64,000 bases of DNA from Sycobia sp. Sy_11. Lineage: Eukaryota > Arthropoda > Insecta > Hymenoptera > Epichrysomallidae. Positions within the stretch are counted from its first letter, which is position 1. Each line of letters starts with the position of its first letter. Shown here piece after piece: positions 25,676 through 39,050 of the stretch. The notes under the pieces were generated by a model. That model was given only the letters and a program-made list of their open reading frames with translations. It was not told the origin of the DNA and did no database searches. Position numbers and translations under genes: made by a program. The stretch is taken from positions 22,501 to 86,500 of the forward strand of contig JACCIC010000138.1 in the NCBI GenBank assembly GCA_018907035.1. Direction: 5' to 3'.

Positions 25676-25801
25676 CAGCAGCACCAGGTGACGGCGCCGA
25701 CGGCGAATCACGTGGCCTACAGCGGCCCGACGCTCACCGACGGCTGCTACGATCAGAGGCTCTATCACTTTGACAGGCACGACGTTTATCAGTGCCTCTA
25801 G
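23487..25801 (+). CDS. tap: Tap/neurogenin-family bHLH transcription factor (two coding exons, apparent 1-base frameshift near the 3' end)
   Basis: Neural transcription factor expected to act in the nucleus as a dimer with a class I bHLH protein (Daughterless/E type) on CANNTG E-boxes. Coding exon 1 (23487-23693, 69 residues) follows a pyrimidine-rich acceptor ending at 23475 and stops at CAG|gtatgt. It is acidic and serine-rich, then basic (KEEKRRK...). Coding exon 2 starts at 24970 after ttgcag, also phase 0. The bHLH domain spans about residues 77-132: basic region [13 protein letters not shown], helix 1 [10 protein letters not shown], loop [13 protein letters not shown] and helix 2 [23 protein letters not shown]...MHTLNDALE separates Tap/neurogenin from NeuroD (KANARER) and Atonal. 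The E of ERxR contacts the E-box in this family. A Gly-rich stretch and a His/Gln tract (about 209-252) follow. The frame from 24970 runs to a stop at 25771-25773 and reads poly-Ala; a frame one base on, entered near 25573-25580, reads poly-Gln then a tyrosine-rich tail to TAG at 25799-25801 (about 345 residues). Family assignment is firm; the C-terminus is not. Confidence 0.93.
23694..24969 (+). other. tap: Intron between the coding exons of tap (1,276 bp)
   Basis: Starts GTATGT and ends CCCGTTGCAG, phase 0. It contains (GT)n with alternating CG/CA at 23714-23756, (GA)n at about 23917-23957 and (TA)n at about 24083-24131. The rest is AT-rich without protein-like frames. Confidence 0.88.
25386..25518 (+). 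repeat. tap: His/Gln-coding CAT/CAG/CAC repeat within tap
   Basis: Interrupted runs of CAT, CAC, CAG and CAA encode about 44 residues that are almost only His and Gln (about residues 209-252). Such low-complexity stretches are common in insect transcription factors and vary in length. The mixed codons make it less prone to slippage than the pure CAG run further 3'. Confidence 0.85.
25636..25685 (+). repeat. tap: CAG trinucleotide run in tap, read as Gln or Ala depending on frame
   Basis: A nearly pure run of about 13 CAG units followed by CATCAGCAGCAC. In the frame that continues from the bHLH domain it reads poly-Ala; in the frame that gives the tyrosine-rich C-terminus it reads poly-Gln. 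Gln agrees with the upstream His/Gln tract and is the more likely native reading. Confidence 0.8.
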
Positions 25802-26028
25802 TGGGATGGGCGATCGATCGGCCGAGCCCGCAATCGCCTCTGTTCCCGTTGTAAATATACGTATCGGCTCTGCCGTCGGAGTGTAAAAAGTTCGGGTCTG
25901 TACAGTTTTATCAGTGTAAGGGTTTTTTTTTTTTTCTCTAATATATGTGCGAGACCGGGCGCATGGTTTATACTTCATTGATCCGTGTAAGGTTTTCTAG
26001 ATAATTTGAACATTGATGTTATAGTAAT

Positions 26029-26091
<63 letters not shown>

Positions 26092-26769
26092 TACTTTTTT
26101 ATGAAAGTGCAGAGTTTCAAACTTATCGGGGTATTTCTTCGGCATTCGATAATTAATAACGCGAACAATTAAATTTTTAAAACAAGTATTTGTAAAATGA
26201 AAAATAGAACGAACCTTACCAAAATTAATGAAACAATTGTTTGTGAAATACGAAATACAATGCTCCTTGGGAAGTCTCGTCAAACAGTTACTTGAACGGC
26301 CTTACAAAGTTTAATCAAATAATTGTTTCTAAAATGTAAAATGCAACAAGGCCTTACCAAAATTCATGAAACAATTATTTGTAAAATATGAAATACAATG
26401 TTCCTTAGAAAGTCTCATTAAACGATTTTTTTGGATAGTTTTACAAAGTTTAATCAAACAGTTGTTTGTAAAATGTAAAATGCAACAAGCCTTAGCAATT
26501 GTTTCTTTAACAAAATTACAGAAACAATTGTTCGCAAATGCAAAATTTAGGGAGCATACACAAGTCCAATCGAGCGATTGTTTCTAAACTCCAAAATGCA
26601 ATTGGCTTTAGCAAATCAATAATCAAACAATTATGTTTTTAAATCGCAACATGTACCAAGCCTTAGCAACTCTAGTCGAACAATTGTTTTGCTTAGACAT
26701 TGCTAAGAATTGTCACATTATTTGACCTTGAAGAAGCTCGACTGTTTTGAAACATTTATTTGTAATAAA
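25802..26769 (+). other. tap: Likely 3' UTR and flank of tap, with candidate poly(A) signal
   Basis: After the TAG at 25799-25801 no AATAAA appears until 26764-26769. The interval contains a T14 run near 25923, (TA)n at about 26029-26086 and the degenerate minisatellite at 26160-26700. If 26764 is used, the 3' UTR is nearly 1 kb and includes the minisatellite; earlier variant signals are possible. Confidence 0.4.
26160..26700. repeat. Degenerate tandem minisatellite, unit about 45 bp, higher-order period about 139 bp
   Basis: The motifs AACAATTGTTTGTAAAATG, AAATGCAACAAG and CCTTAGCAA recur about every 45 bases. The block from about 26213 repeats from about 26352 with high similarity (ACCAAAATTAATGAAACAAT versus ACCAAAATTCATGAAACAAT; TACAAAGTTTAATCAAA in both), giving a 139-bp higher-order unit. 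Similarity decays toward 26700. The core contains the palindrome CAATTG, which is also an E-box. Confidence 0.75.
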
Positions 26770-27388
26770 AAAAATATATATTGCTGACAGAAACGTAATT
26801 AGCGTCAATTGTTATTAAATTATTTTATCAACGATCTGGCATTATTATCATTACCTGAATACTAGTTTTCTACATAGTACAGGTCAGACGACGAAATGTC
26901 GATTATTTATGTCGATTACGCCTGACCTCTTGAATCATGTGAACGAACAACGACCAAATCCAGCACGAATAGATAAAATAATCGATGCGAATACAATTAC
27001 GAAGATTATAGCGTATTATAGTTAATGGCGAGATGACATATTTTTACTAAGAATCAAGTTTTTATACAAATTTGCATGTATCGTGAAAAGAATTTTACAT
27101 ATTTTTCTGGATTTTCCAGTTTTTTTATATAAATATACACATCGCAAAACTTTACTCGGCGAGCACGAATTTAGATTGTAACGAGGAATGAAAGACAGCT
27201 GAAAATACGAGACGATTAAACCGACATTGAACCGCGACGCGCGGGGGTGAATTCGCGACACCCAATAATAAGGGCTCGGCGAAATAATTTCGCATTGGCC
27301 GGGTGCTTCGATGTAAAATAAAAGTGACGCTAACGCTTACGCTGGACCTCGAGGCCGGACGAGTTATTCCGTATTTTTTTTTTGATAA

Positions 27389-27434
<46 letters not shown>

Positions 27435-27671
27435 GTACGTATAATATTGTAGACTCCTTGATCGATCGCGACGCGGCGTAAACGTTAGCGCGCACGAACG
27501 AAGACCAAATACGTGACCGCGAAAGGACGAAAGCAATCGAAGCAACGAGGTCCAAACGATTTTCTATCATTGCGTAGATTTAAGATTCATCGTCCGAGTG
27601 ACGAGTATTCGATGTTACGCGCGCGCCAGATGCCGCGAACGCCGCCGTTATCTACTTTGTAAGCTAAAGAT

Positions 27672-27727
<56 letters not shown>

Positions 27728-27959
27728 TGTATATTAGAAATATATTTTTAAAAGCCAGCGATAGAGAGAAATCAAAAAGAGCTCCAAAGATATCGTCGTA
27801 ATAGGGACTTCGGGAGGGTCGGTTGTCGCGCTCCCTTTTGTTCTCTTTTTTTTTTTTTTGTTTTAAGTTCTAGTCATTGGCAAAAGGTACTGAATCGAAT
27901 TTTTGCCAACGATCCATCTCGATCTCGATCAGAACATGATCTCAACTTTCTTGGACCGC

Positions 27960-28013
<54 letters not shown>

Positions 28014-28738
28014 ATATGTATGTATATATCTATTTTTTCTTCTTTTTCTACATATTGCTCTGTATATGCGTAAGTGTATAAGGCCAGTGGCAATGCCGCC
28101 TTGATCAGTGCTCTTATGATATGTATACTATTGTATAGCGAAATTATATATTATACTTGAATCAGTAATATAAGATTTGTACTGAACTGATTTACTGTGA
28201 ATAAATAATATTTTGACTAAACTCTTTGTATCATTACTATATTTATGTAATTTTTAAATCCTATACATTCAACTGTAATTAATATTGATAAAAATTATAT
28301 ATTACGTTTAGATACGAGCGATTTATTTACTCTGCTTATACACTTTTTTTCTTTTATTTAATGAATATCTCTGTTTAGCATTTTCCGTCGGATAAATAAT
28401 TGTTAAGGTTTGTTCGTTAAATAAATTCATGGCAAACAATTTACGTTTCTTTCACTATATTTGTTAAGGGGAAAATGTATAATTAAAATAACATTTTGAT
28501 TCACTACGTATTGTTTCACCGGCGGAGATAATTCAATCGTCGTTTTGTATAAAATATTTAAAAAGTAAATATTGTCCGATCGAAGGGGCTGAATTTCTTA
28601 ATTAATTTGTGTATTGTTTTTTCTTCCATTTGACACTGAATTTGTGTTCATCGGCTGCTAAAAATACACAGAAAAAATATCTTCACCCGTGTATTGAAAA
28701 TAATCTGTTATTGTCATTAAAAAAAGGTAATTTGGTGG

Positions 28739-28788
<50 letters not shown>

Positions 28789-28988
28789 TGAGTAAACAGA
28801 ATCATATGAATATTATTATATATCAATATTGTTTAAAAAAAAATCAGTCGATCGGCATCTGAACTAGGAATTTTTCAGGTCGTTATCCTCGGTATATGGA
28901 AAAATTCAAAGGATCTCCGAAAAATCCCGACACCTCTGGTTCGGCAAATAATCGGAGAAACTCGCCTCTATACATCGTTAATTGTCTG

Positions 28989-29049
<61 letters not shown>

Positions 29050-29250
29050 TACGTAATCCCATATAAATAAGCGATTTAGTAGTGCAAAGCCAATGAGAAT
29101 AATACAGGAATTGAGCCGCGAGAGAGCTGCGCCCCATGGCACCTTGCCGCGGCACGCACGCGCGCGATTATTATCGGCAGATCGGTGCCGCCGATGCACT
29201 TGTGTATATTAATAATGCTTCGAGCCTCGACGCGTGCCAGTCCGCGTATG

Positions 29251-29303
<53 letters not shown>

Positions 29304-29422
29304 CTATGCACCGCATCGCGGAAAATCGCCGCTGCGACAGATGCCTCGGTCTCATACACGGATATTTAATCCCTCGGATTACGCGCTCGGCATGAGCGTG
29401 TGGCACGCGTGCGCGTGAATTA

Positions 29423-29477
<55 letters not shown>

Positions 29478-29837
29478 TAAACGCGTCGACACGCGGCGCG
29501 ATCAAAAAGTCGGCAACGTTGAAGTCACCGCGCGCATTCGCCATTGTGTATTGTCCGTTGTGTAGCTATGGAGGGCTGCAAATGAGATTGAACATCGTGT
29601 TATATATATATATATAAGTCATTTGATTTATTCTCGGCAGTAGATGCATATGGAAGGAGGGCAATAAATTTTTATGGTCTTGGATATTTGGATTGGCCGA
29701 TTATAGTTTTACGGTTGCCCGTCGATGACCGTTACGGGGTTTTGTTCGGTTTTTGAAAAATGATACGTTCCGCGCGCTTCAAGTTTGCTAATGCTTACTA
29801 TTGTGTAGAGCTCGAATATTCTGAAAGTACAATTATA

Positions 29838-29892
<55 letters not shown>

Positions 29893-30000
29893 GCATACAG
29901 ACATACAACGCGTTTATTTGTTTTATAAAATAAAGCACAAGAAAAGAAGAGTTCGAATCGCTGTTGTTTCAAGGCTGAAATTAAAATGAATAATATTTGA
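26770..30000. repeat. Intergenic DNA downstream of tap with many (TA)n blocks
   Basis: (TA)n at about 27390-27421, 27673-27723, 27960-28006, 28741-28785, 28989-29047, 29253-29301, 29427-29475 and 29838-29887. GC-rich spacers occur at 27220-27350 and 29110-29240. No supported gene. Confidence 0.75.
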
Positions 30001-31140
30001 TTGTATGATCTTTAAGAAATTAAAAAATCTATGCTCTATGAGACGCTGGATATAGACAGGGCGGGGCAAACAATCGAAGCGCCGTATGGGGTGTTAAAAA
30101 AATCTCAACTCATCGGGTCAATGTTTTTACGTTAAATTACATCCGTTTGACCGCCTGTGCGATGAATTCCCGATATATTTATATAGCGATTGTAATTAAA
30201 TTTTAGTTGAGATAGGAAGTACAAATATTTAATTTTATAAATAATGTCTCTTATTATTCTATAATAACTGTATAATAGTTCGAAATAAGATAATTTGAAG
30301 ACACTGCGGCGAGAAAGACGAAGTGGCATTCAACACATTCAATACCGAAGTCTTAAGTAGTGGCGTTATGTTAACTCAAGTTGTAAATTATTTCGAGAAG
30401 CTGGAAGCAGTTTTTGAACTCTTTTAAATTTTCAAATTGAAACTTCTTTTTTTTTAAATTTATTACGGTTAGGCTTACCCGACTGTTGGCTTTGGTAAAA
30501 TCTATGAAATATTTCAATGTACAAAATTAGTTCCTGATGAACTTTTTGAAGAACTGATATTAGGATGCTGCTCAGGTCTAATTTTACGTATTCTGCATCT
30601 AGTACGTTCATTCCTTATCGACCCAATATATTATAAACAATTCGTTAGCCGATGTGAAAACGTGATCGTTTTGAAAATTTCATTAACAAAAACAACTGTA
30701 ATAGTATTAACTGTCATACTTCAGAAATATTTACGTATGTACACTTTGCGTTGGTTGCCACATAAGCGAACGTTATAAGAGCTCTGGGCTTTAAGTTTTT
30801 TCCCAACTTGATCAATTGTCAATGCAAGAAAATCCGTTCATCCAAGTAAGAGCTATGTTCGCATTTATTTGATTGTAATAAATAAATTATCATTAATAAA
30901 TAATCAAATTTTTACACGATAAAATCATGTAGACACGTAGACAGGGACAGATGTAATCGCGAACGAACAGCTCGCCACAGTCGTTGGAAAATTCAGATAT
31001 TGTCTTCGAAAATCTACTGCGTACGGCTGTAGCTACATACGCGCTATTCGCTGTATCCACACCCATAGACACACGCATATATCTATCTATATACAGCTCC
31101 AAAGTAGAACCATTGACGATTTTCAAGTACCTGCACGTTT
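30001..31140. other. AT-rich intergenic DNA
   Basis: No microsatellite of note and no supported coding signal. Confidence 0.6.
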
Positions 31141-31393
31141 TTGACTCCGTGGATTTGCGAGGGGGAGTGGGGGGCTTGGGGAGGACCTAAGCCCGTATAC
31201 ACAACGGCAATTCGTATAAGACTAATCCAGGCGCGGAGAAAGCAAATATATATATATATACATATCAGCCGAGCAAGTCACACCGGAGAAGTGTGCGGAG
31301 CGCCCGCGCAAGGCGTGAAGATCTATCAAAACAGGGGTGAGTTCACGCGTGCGCCTAACTCCACTGAATGAAAGGAAAATATTTTGCTCGCGC

Positions 31394-31445
<52 letters not shown>

Positions 31446-32874
31446 GCGTTCTATACTCTGCTCGATTCGAGTGTCGAAGAGCAGGAGCGCCGAACGAATT
31501 CTATTGTCGTATGGAGGAGAGGGTTGATCGTCTCACAACATAAATTTATGTTACACACATACACACACGCGCGCGCGCACGCACACGCAGATGCATATAC
31601 ATCAATATATACATGCGCGTTAGAATTTTTTGCAGCTCGAGCCCGTCGAGTGCGAAGCTTTTAGCGGTGGATTTTGTTGTCTTTGCCTGTTTTTTTTTTT
31701 TTTTTTTTTTTTGTGGATCGATATTTAATCGGAAAGCGCGCGTGTAACTGATCGACGCCCCATGCGTCGATGGATAAAAATATAATAACCGGGCGTCGAT
31801 TATTCGCCGGTGTTTTCGTTGAATTCGTACTACGGGGATCGAATAATATTTTCGATGCTTCTTTAGAATTCGACTTTTTCGTCTATATATATATATATAT
31901 AATAGGCATGTAGGCTGCAACGCCGGATGCATGATTATAACAAGTGGAGCAGGCAGCACGGGTCCTCCAATAATAATAATACGAATCGATCCGTGAAATT
32001 TTTCGAGTGTCTCTACTACATGAAAAAAAAATTACAACGTCGTTCTATCGTCTAGTCAGGCAGCGTGGTAAAAAAAAAAAGCGCAAGGCCTTCTGCTCAA
32101 TGCTCCGCTTAGATAAGATATATATCATTATATTTCGCTAGATACAAGTATATATAGGAACAATATATAATTTTTAATGTACATTTCCCAGCGAGCAATT
32201 AAGTTCTTATACAGTACTGAATTTCTTACAATCAATTTATATTAATTACACGCGCACACATATTTCATCTAATTACATTAGCCTTTTTTAATTACCAAGA
32301 CATTCATTACATATACACATTATATACTGCGAGCTGTTGAAAGCGAGTTTCGTGGGTTCGTCCCGTTGGCGCACTTCGCAGCCAATATATAGCCGATAGA
32401 ACTGCGTGTCAAACGATATAGGGCTACAATCGTTGTTGGATTATATTCGAACAGCCGGAGCGGCCGAAATGCTCGAACACTATTGAAGTGCGAGTCAAAT
32501 CCCCGTACAAACTAATACCGACCTACTTTTTTTTCCAATATATCATTTCTTCGTTTCTCTTCATTTGAAGTAATTTCTGATTAATTGCGCATTTCGAAGA
32601 AATAAGAAAAGGAGGAGAAATGACGCTCCGTCGCGTAAAATCCGTCGAGCGATCGAAGTGATAATCACTGAGGCTCGTTGGGCTCCTTAACAATTTCCGT
32701 TGAAGAGCCAATATTGATTGAAAACGCGCCGATGGAAAGTATCATCGAACCGCGTACAATGCCGGCGCGCGTACAGTGTCCGCGAATTCGCCATTCGTCC
32801 CGTCCCCGCTACAATCCCAATACATCGGGCTCGATTTGTGCGAATTCGTCCCGGCGTTTAGCCGACTATGCGCT

Positions 32875-32937
<63 letters not shown>

Positions 32938-33029
32938 GAATCGATAAAATTTATCCGCCGGGCCGAGAGGCCTACTTGCGAACAAAAAGCGACCGGCGCA
33001 GGAGCGAGCGAGGTCGCTTGCTCTGGAGC

Positions 33030-33075
<46 letters not shown>

Positions 33076-34227
33076 GCCTCTCCCCCCCCACATCCATCGA
33101 ATCTCCGTCGCCAATACAATATATAAATGGGCAAACGCTTCGATGGAGCCCATTATGGGCGGACGATGCGCGTGTTTACGTAATACATACGACGCATCGG
33201 GCTCGACGCCTCCTGGCTATGCACCCGGCACGGGGCCGTCCCGAAAGGTGTCGGGATTTTCTCGGCGTTGGGAGAGGCGGGGGGGGGGGGCTGGCGAGAG
33301 ACACGGGGCCGCGTATTTTTGCCGCGTTTCTGTCCGTTTTTTTTCTAGGGTCGGGGGGGGGGGTGACGGCGAGAAGATAGGCCGTGGACACAGAGGGACT
33401 TACGAGCGCTGGACGAGAACGGGAATCTCGAAGTCTAGTCGAAGGGTCTAGTCGAAGAGTTGATTAATGAGTTATAGTGCGTGCGCAAAATTTTGAGCCA
33501 CCGGTGTAATTCCTGCTCGGCGAGGTGGCGTTATTATTATTATTATTATTGATATTATATTTGTGTGTGTGTGTGAATTTTGAACAATCACCCGGAATGC
33601 ACCTCTCTAGAAAGCTAGGATCGGTGATCGAAATTGCGTCATTATATTAACTTGCGCAATATAGAGGCTCCCGGCGGCCCCATTATTGATTCATATCCAA
33701 AAGAGCCATTTGAATTATAGATATATCATATGCATAACGTTTTCTTGGGAAAAAAATCGTGATCGATTTATTGGAAATCGAGGGGCTGATGATTCTCTTT
33801 TTTGCTCTATAGATATATATATATATATATATATTTTTTTTTTCTGAATTACAGATATATATTTCATATATAGTAACAATACGGTATTGTGATATTACTA
33901 TGAAATTTTTTTTTAAGAAGGCGCTATATAGTTTAGTCGGAAATTTAGCGGTATTTTGGTAATGCTACGTATTGCGTTTTGAACAATCGACGATATATGA
34001 ATTATTTTATTCAAATCAACCCTTGGATTTTTTACACGGAGATCATATTTTCGGACTGAAAGTACGATCAATTATTGACGTCACTCACAGGAAAGTTCTC
34101 TTCACGAATTCACAATACTCGTAAGCGATTACAGTTTAACTATTTCGCTTCGATTAAGAGAGCACATGGACTCTATATGATTTTTCATTGCCCCGTCGTC
34201 TGTCTAGAAAACGGCGTGGCACCAGTG

Positions 34228-34275
<48 letters not shown>

Positions 34276-34993
34276 CCCAAGCTCAAAATCAAGTATACCC
34301 TAGCGTTGGACACAATTAAAACCAAAAAAAAAAAAATTGAAACTTGGAAACCCAGCCCGATGCGGTGTTCCCGGAAAAGTCCGCTCGATCCGCGCTTCCG
34401 GTACCCCGTCCTCGTGTACGCGCCTATAGCTTCGCCTACGTCCCCTCGTCAGACGCCATACGCGACTGCACGCGTAACACTTTATTTATTGTTGTTGTTA
34501 TTATTATTATTATCATTATCATTATCACCACACAGTCGGCTCCTCGTCGACGAGACGAGGCCGCCCGTGATTTCCCTTCGATCGAGCCTGTATAACTTGC
34601 GTACGCAGCGCCGGCGGACCGTTTCCGTTGAGCGAGCACATATCGATCGGTGCGCGCGCGCGCGCTCGCGCTCGCCATTGTGCTGGGGTGCCGGCCCGTG
34701 CGCTAGCGCGGTGACATGTACCGGTGGCTTGACGTGCGCCCGCGCGCGTACGCAGGCGTAAGAGCGCTTATGCCGCCTCGCTCGCCCGCTCGCTCTCCCT
34801 CTCGCTCCCTCGCTCTCTCTCTCTCTCACCCCCCCCCCGCTCCCCGTATACGCATCGAGTATAGAAACTCTCGGGGCATGCATAAGCGGGCGAACGAGGG
34901 AGAAAAAGTCGTGCGCTCCCCCCCCCTCCCCCCACTGCACCGCCACCCTCATTCTTTCTCGCTACCGTATTATCCGCTGCACCGTTGTGTATT

Positions 34994-35031
<38 letters not shown>

Positions 35032-35300
35032 CGCGCGATTGACGTTGCTACCCCTCGGTCGAGCAACCCCTCTCCCCTCCTCGTCACCCACCACCTCCCG
35101 CTGACTCGCCCCTCCCCGCCCCTTAACCGTCTTTTTTCTCCTCTGCCTTTCCCCGATTCTGGAAATTTTCGTGAAATTGCCGTGACCGATCGTTGAGCAC
35201 TTAATCGATGATAAATTACGATGCGCGACGCAGCGCCGAAGTTTACAGCGTGCCCAGTATAATGTAATACTTGCCGAGCGTGCTGGGTGCATACGCTTTT
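31141..35300. repeat. Microsatellite-rich DNA with CpG-rich patches
   Basis: (TA)n at about 31397-31442, 31883-31900, 32877-32934, 33031-33070, 33812-33834, 34229-34272 and 34996-35029; T-run at 31690-31712; G-runs near 33281 and 33353; (ATT)n at about 33530-33550; an (ATT)n/(ATC)n stretch at 34493-34527. CpG-rich patches at 32750-33420 and 34340-34960 contain only low-complexity frames. Confidence 0.75.
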
Positions 35301-35309
35301 GTTGTATAT

Positions 35310-35369
<60 letters not shown>

Positions 35370-35991
35370 GTCGATTATTTTTGAACGAGTGTTTCCGGGA
35401 GAAAGAGGGAGAAAGAGGGCTCATCGCTTGCGCATGGCGGATCGCGATTTTCCGATCATTCGCTGCGTATTATTATACAATGCCTGTTCAAACGAGAACG
35501 AATCGGCGGCGATTCCGCGCGCATCGTGAATTTTCGATTTATCGACGTACGTGAAAATACGGGACGATTCGCAATTTTTGTCAATCGATTAACCATACGT
35601 TTACAGACACTTGCGCGTGCGGATTGGCCCGATTCGTATCGTTACTGCGATAAATTGGATTTGTCAAATAATTGCAAGCGATGTAAAAACTGAATCCTTC
35701 AAAAACAATTACGTATTTTTCGAGCGATCGGGGCTGTATGGAAACGAGGTCGATGAACCGTATATATATATATATATATTAAATGCAATAAACCTACGAT
35801 CCCACGGCTTATTTAGGTTAATGATATCGTGCAAAATCATTTGAGCAGCGAGGATGTTTCATAGAAGTACTCGCGGAAAAGTAACGGAATCCTTTTTCAT
35901 TCGATGTATAGAAAGTCTCTGCATTTCTAGAAATACGAAGTGTTACGCATTCTTTTGACACTCGTTCGATTCGATTAACCGTGGTATTATC

Positions 35992-36056
<65 letters not shown>

Positions 36057-36520
36057 CTGCCATTACATACGGGAGTGTATCTGTGAATAAATCTCTATGC
36101 GAACGCATTGTACATCGCGCGTGAGAGGCTATAAGTTTTTCTTTAATTAATCTCACTCTTCATGAAATATATAAGTAATGCAACGAAGCAAATAATTAAC
36201 GTACGTTCGTGCTGCCTCGTATTATCCTTTACTGAAAAAAAAAAGTTTCTCCAAACTTGAAATAATTACCATACATATAATACGTGTATTTTCGAATATT
36301 CTCTGTATAGGTATATATAGGTATTATAAGCACAAAAGATCGCGGCACCTATATAATTTTCTAAATCAATTAGCGTAGAATTGACCGCCTCCCCCTCAAC
36401 CCAAACCCAGCCAGTGATCGGTAAAAGTTGCGGGGCGGCGAGCGTACAATGCCCACTGCCCGAGCGTCGCGCTTTAATCCAGGCGCACGCGCCAAATCAT
36501 ACACACACACACATACATAT

Positions 36521-36578
<58 letters not shown>

Positions 36579-36780
36579 GGGTTTCCCTTTAAAAGGATCC
36601 GAAAAGTATGGTACACGGCTCCTTTCAGCTTATATTATAGACCCACATAGAAAGAGGAGCGCGAAAGGCATCGGACAGAGAAAGGGAGAAATGCTGCACG
36701 CGCGCGCGCGCGAGTCCGTTGCTCTATACGTGGAAAAAAAAACTGTAGACGGTAGGAATTATGGGGAGCGAAGCATATAT

Positions 36781-36837
<57 letters not shown>

Positions 36838-37127
36838 CTAGAACCAACGAAAGGCATGGAGCATCGAATTTCCGCATCTGTTTTGAATGCAGTGGATGCT
36901 GCGCGCAGAGTTGCCCGACGACCTATAGGCCCAAGAAAGGGCGAGAGAGAGAGAGACAGAGAGCGGAGCTCGGCTTTTCAACATTGTAGCTCGGGCATTT
37001 GCAGGCTTTTGTGGCAAACCGCGAACAAAAGGGCGCTTTCGAATATCGCGCGCCTGCGCCTATCGAAGAGGGCCGCCGCCCGCGTGTTAACGGCACACGA
37101 CCGTGCGCGCGCGTGCTTCACAGGAAT

Positions 37128-37185
<58 letters not shown>

Positions 37186-37844
37186 ATTAAATTTCAGTTC
37201 AGAATATTTTATGAAACAAATCAATATAGTAAAAAGCCGAAAAAAGTATTTTGAAAATAGCATACTTTGGGATATTGTTCGTACATATATGTTTAATTAT
37301 TTGAAATTTTATTTTTCTCATCTGTGGTCGTTTAATGAGTTTTTAATAAAGAAACTGGAGATAAATGAAAAAAAAAACAATGCAACATGGCTGGTAACAA
37401 AATTTCGTATCGTTTGAAAAGATATTTAATTATTTCTGCTGTGAAAATGAAAATATTTTCGATCTGTTTATGTAACAGTTACGTATAAGTAAGAAAAATA
37501 AAATGTTAGAAGGCCTGAATAAATCAAACAGAATTTGAAAGGACTTGAAAATTATATTATATTCTTATTATTTGTCATCAGAAATTTCTATAAACGCAAT
37601 TTACACTGGAGTAATTTAAAGTTATTTAAAAATTTATTAATTAAAACTATCCACTTTGTATGACAATTAATAAAGCGCATTCAAATGTATGCTGCAAACA
37701 AGAATACTAAACAAAATATTATAAAAATATCTCATTATAAATATTATTTTAATGTACAAGTCGAAAATTATTATTTTTATTATTATTAAGCAATTTTATT
37801 CATTAAATCTGAGCATTCTGATTATCGTGCTTTTCATTTCGATC

Positions 37845-37905
<61 letters not shown>

Positions 37906-39050
37906 CTGATTCAACATACAATAATCTCATTTTAGTTTTAAAGTTCACGATATTGGCAAACAATTTTATAATAGCGATAACGTATCGTCAACAGCTTCAT
38001 TGTTCATCAACAGTTACATCATACGAGAGTACTCTTACGTTTATATATCTTATCGGGTCACTATACGATAACAATCAATTAATACAATTTTGAATTGCAT
38101 TATTATTAATTCAGATTTTTCACAATTTTTTTGTAATACTGTTCGATAAACAAATGGCTATTATAAGCAGAAAATTTTTATATAATTTTTTTATAACTAG
38201 ATTATCCAGTCGTATATACGATTAGGTTCTTTACGTGGGATAGTTATTTACAATTGAAAATTCATGAGACATTAATCTTTTTTTTTGACCCCAATGCACA
38301 TAAAATCCGGGAAAATATCTCACAAATGCCTATATATTATTAAAACTTCCCCTGTTGCTCCGATCTGAACAACGTGAGAGTGTCCGTTTTTTTTTGACGT
38401 CAATTTCTTAATCAAACATATGTACATGCATAACTGTCGTCTTTTGTTTTTCAATGCTGTACATTCTTCAATGTTGCCTCGTGTACATCGCGTACGACGT
38501 TACGCGTTTTAATGGGACCCGGGGCAGGGACGACAAATCCAATTCGTTCGCGCTTCGCGAATCGCTCGAATGTCTTTAGAAATTCAACACGGGGGTGCGA
38601 GAAATTCGATTTTCTCACGAACCGATCGCCCCGCGGTCGATTTAGAAATTACGGGCGTACGCTACTCTGTTACGCGGCGACACGGGCTTGCATTTTAAGT
38701 CTAAAGAAGCTCATCCAGTAGATCTGATTTCGAATGGTAAATTTGCAGATTTATGAAATGGAATAAAAAAAAAAAAAAAAAAAAAAAACTGTCCGATAAT
38801 AATACGTACGATATGATACAAGTTCACTATTAAGTAAATTAAATGTACATCTTGCGGTGTCATGTCGCATTCGATTATATTTAATGTTAAGAAACCTCGA
38901 ATGAAACAGTACGATGCATATTCGTCTTTTAAAATCGACAAATTCAGCTACGAACTGGAATGATTGATCGTCTGTTTTCAGCAGGCACAAGCGGATCGCA
39001 AACGTTTCGTTAAACTTTCGAAATTATCATGTTATCGTCCACAATGACAA
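35301..39050. repeat. Microsatellite-rich, mostly AT-rich DNA
   Basis: (TA)n at about 35310-35367, 36520-36575, 36790-36835, 37130-37182 and 37854-37903; (CT)n at 35996-36053; A-run at 38765-38788. A CpG-rich patch at 38505-38690. No supported gene. Confidence 0.75.

Noticed and set aside
29940..29960. GTTCGAATC-like tRNA B-box
   Set aside because: No A-box or cloverleaf around it; no tRNA supported anywhere in the window.
36577..37254. 225-codon plus-strand frame with two IYIY stretches
   Set aside because: Bridges two (TA)n blocks through CpG-rich DNA; composition is not protein-like in between.
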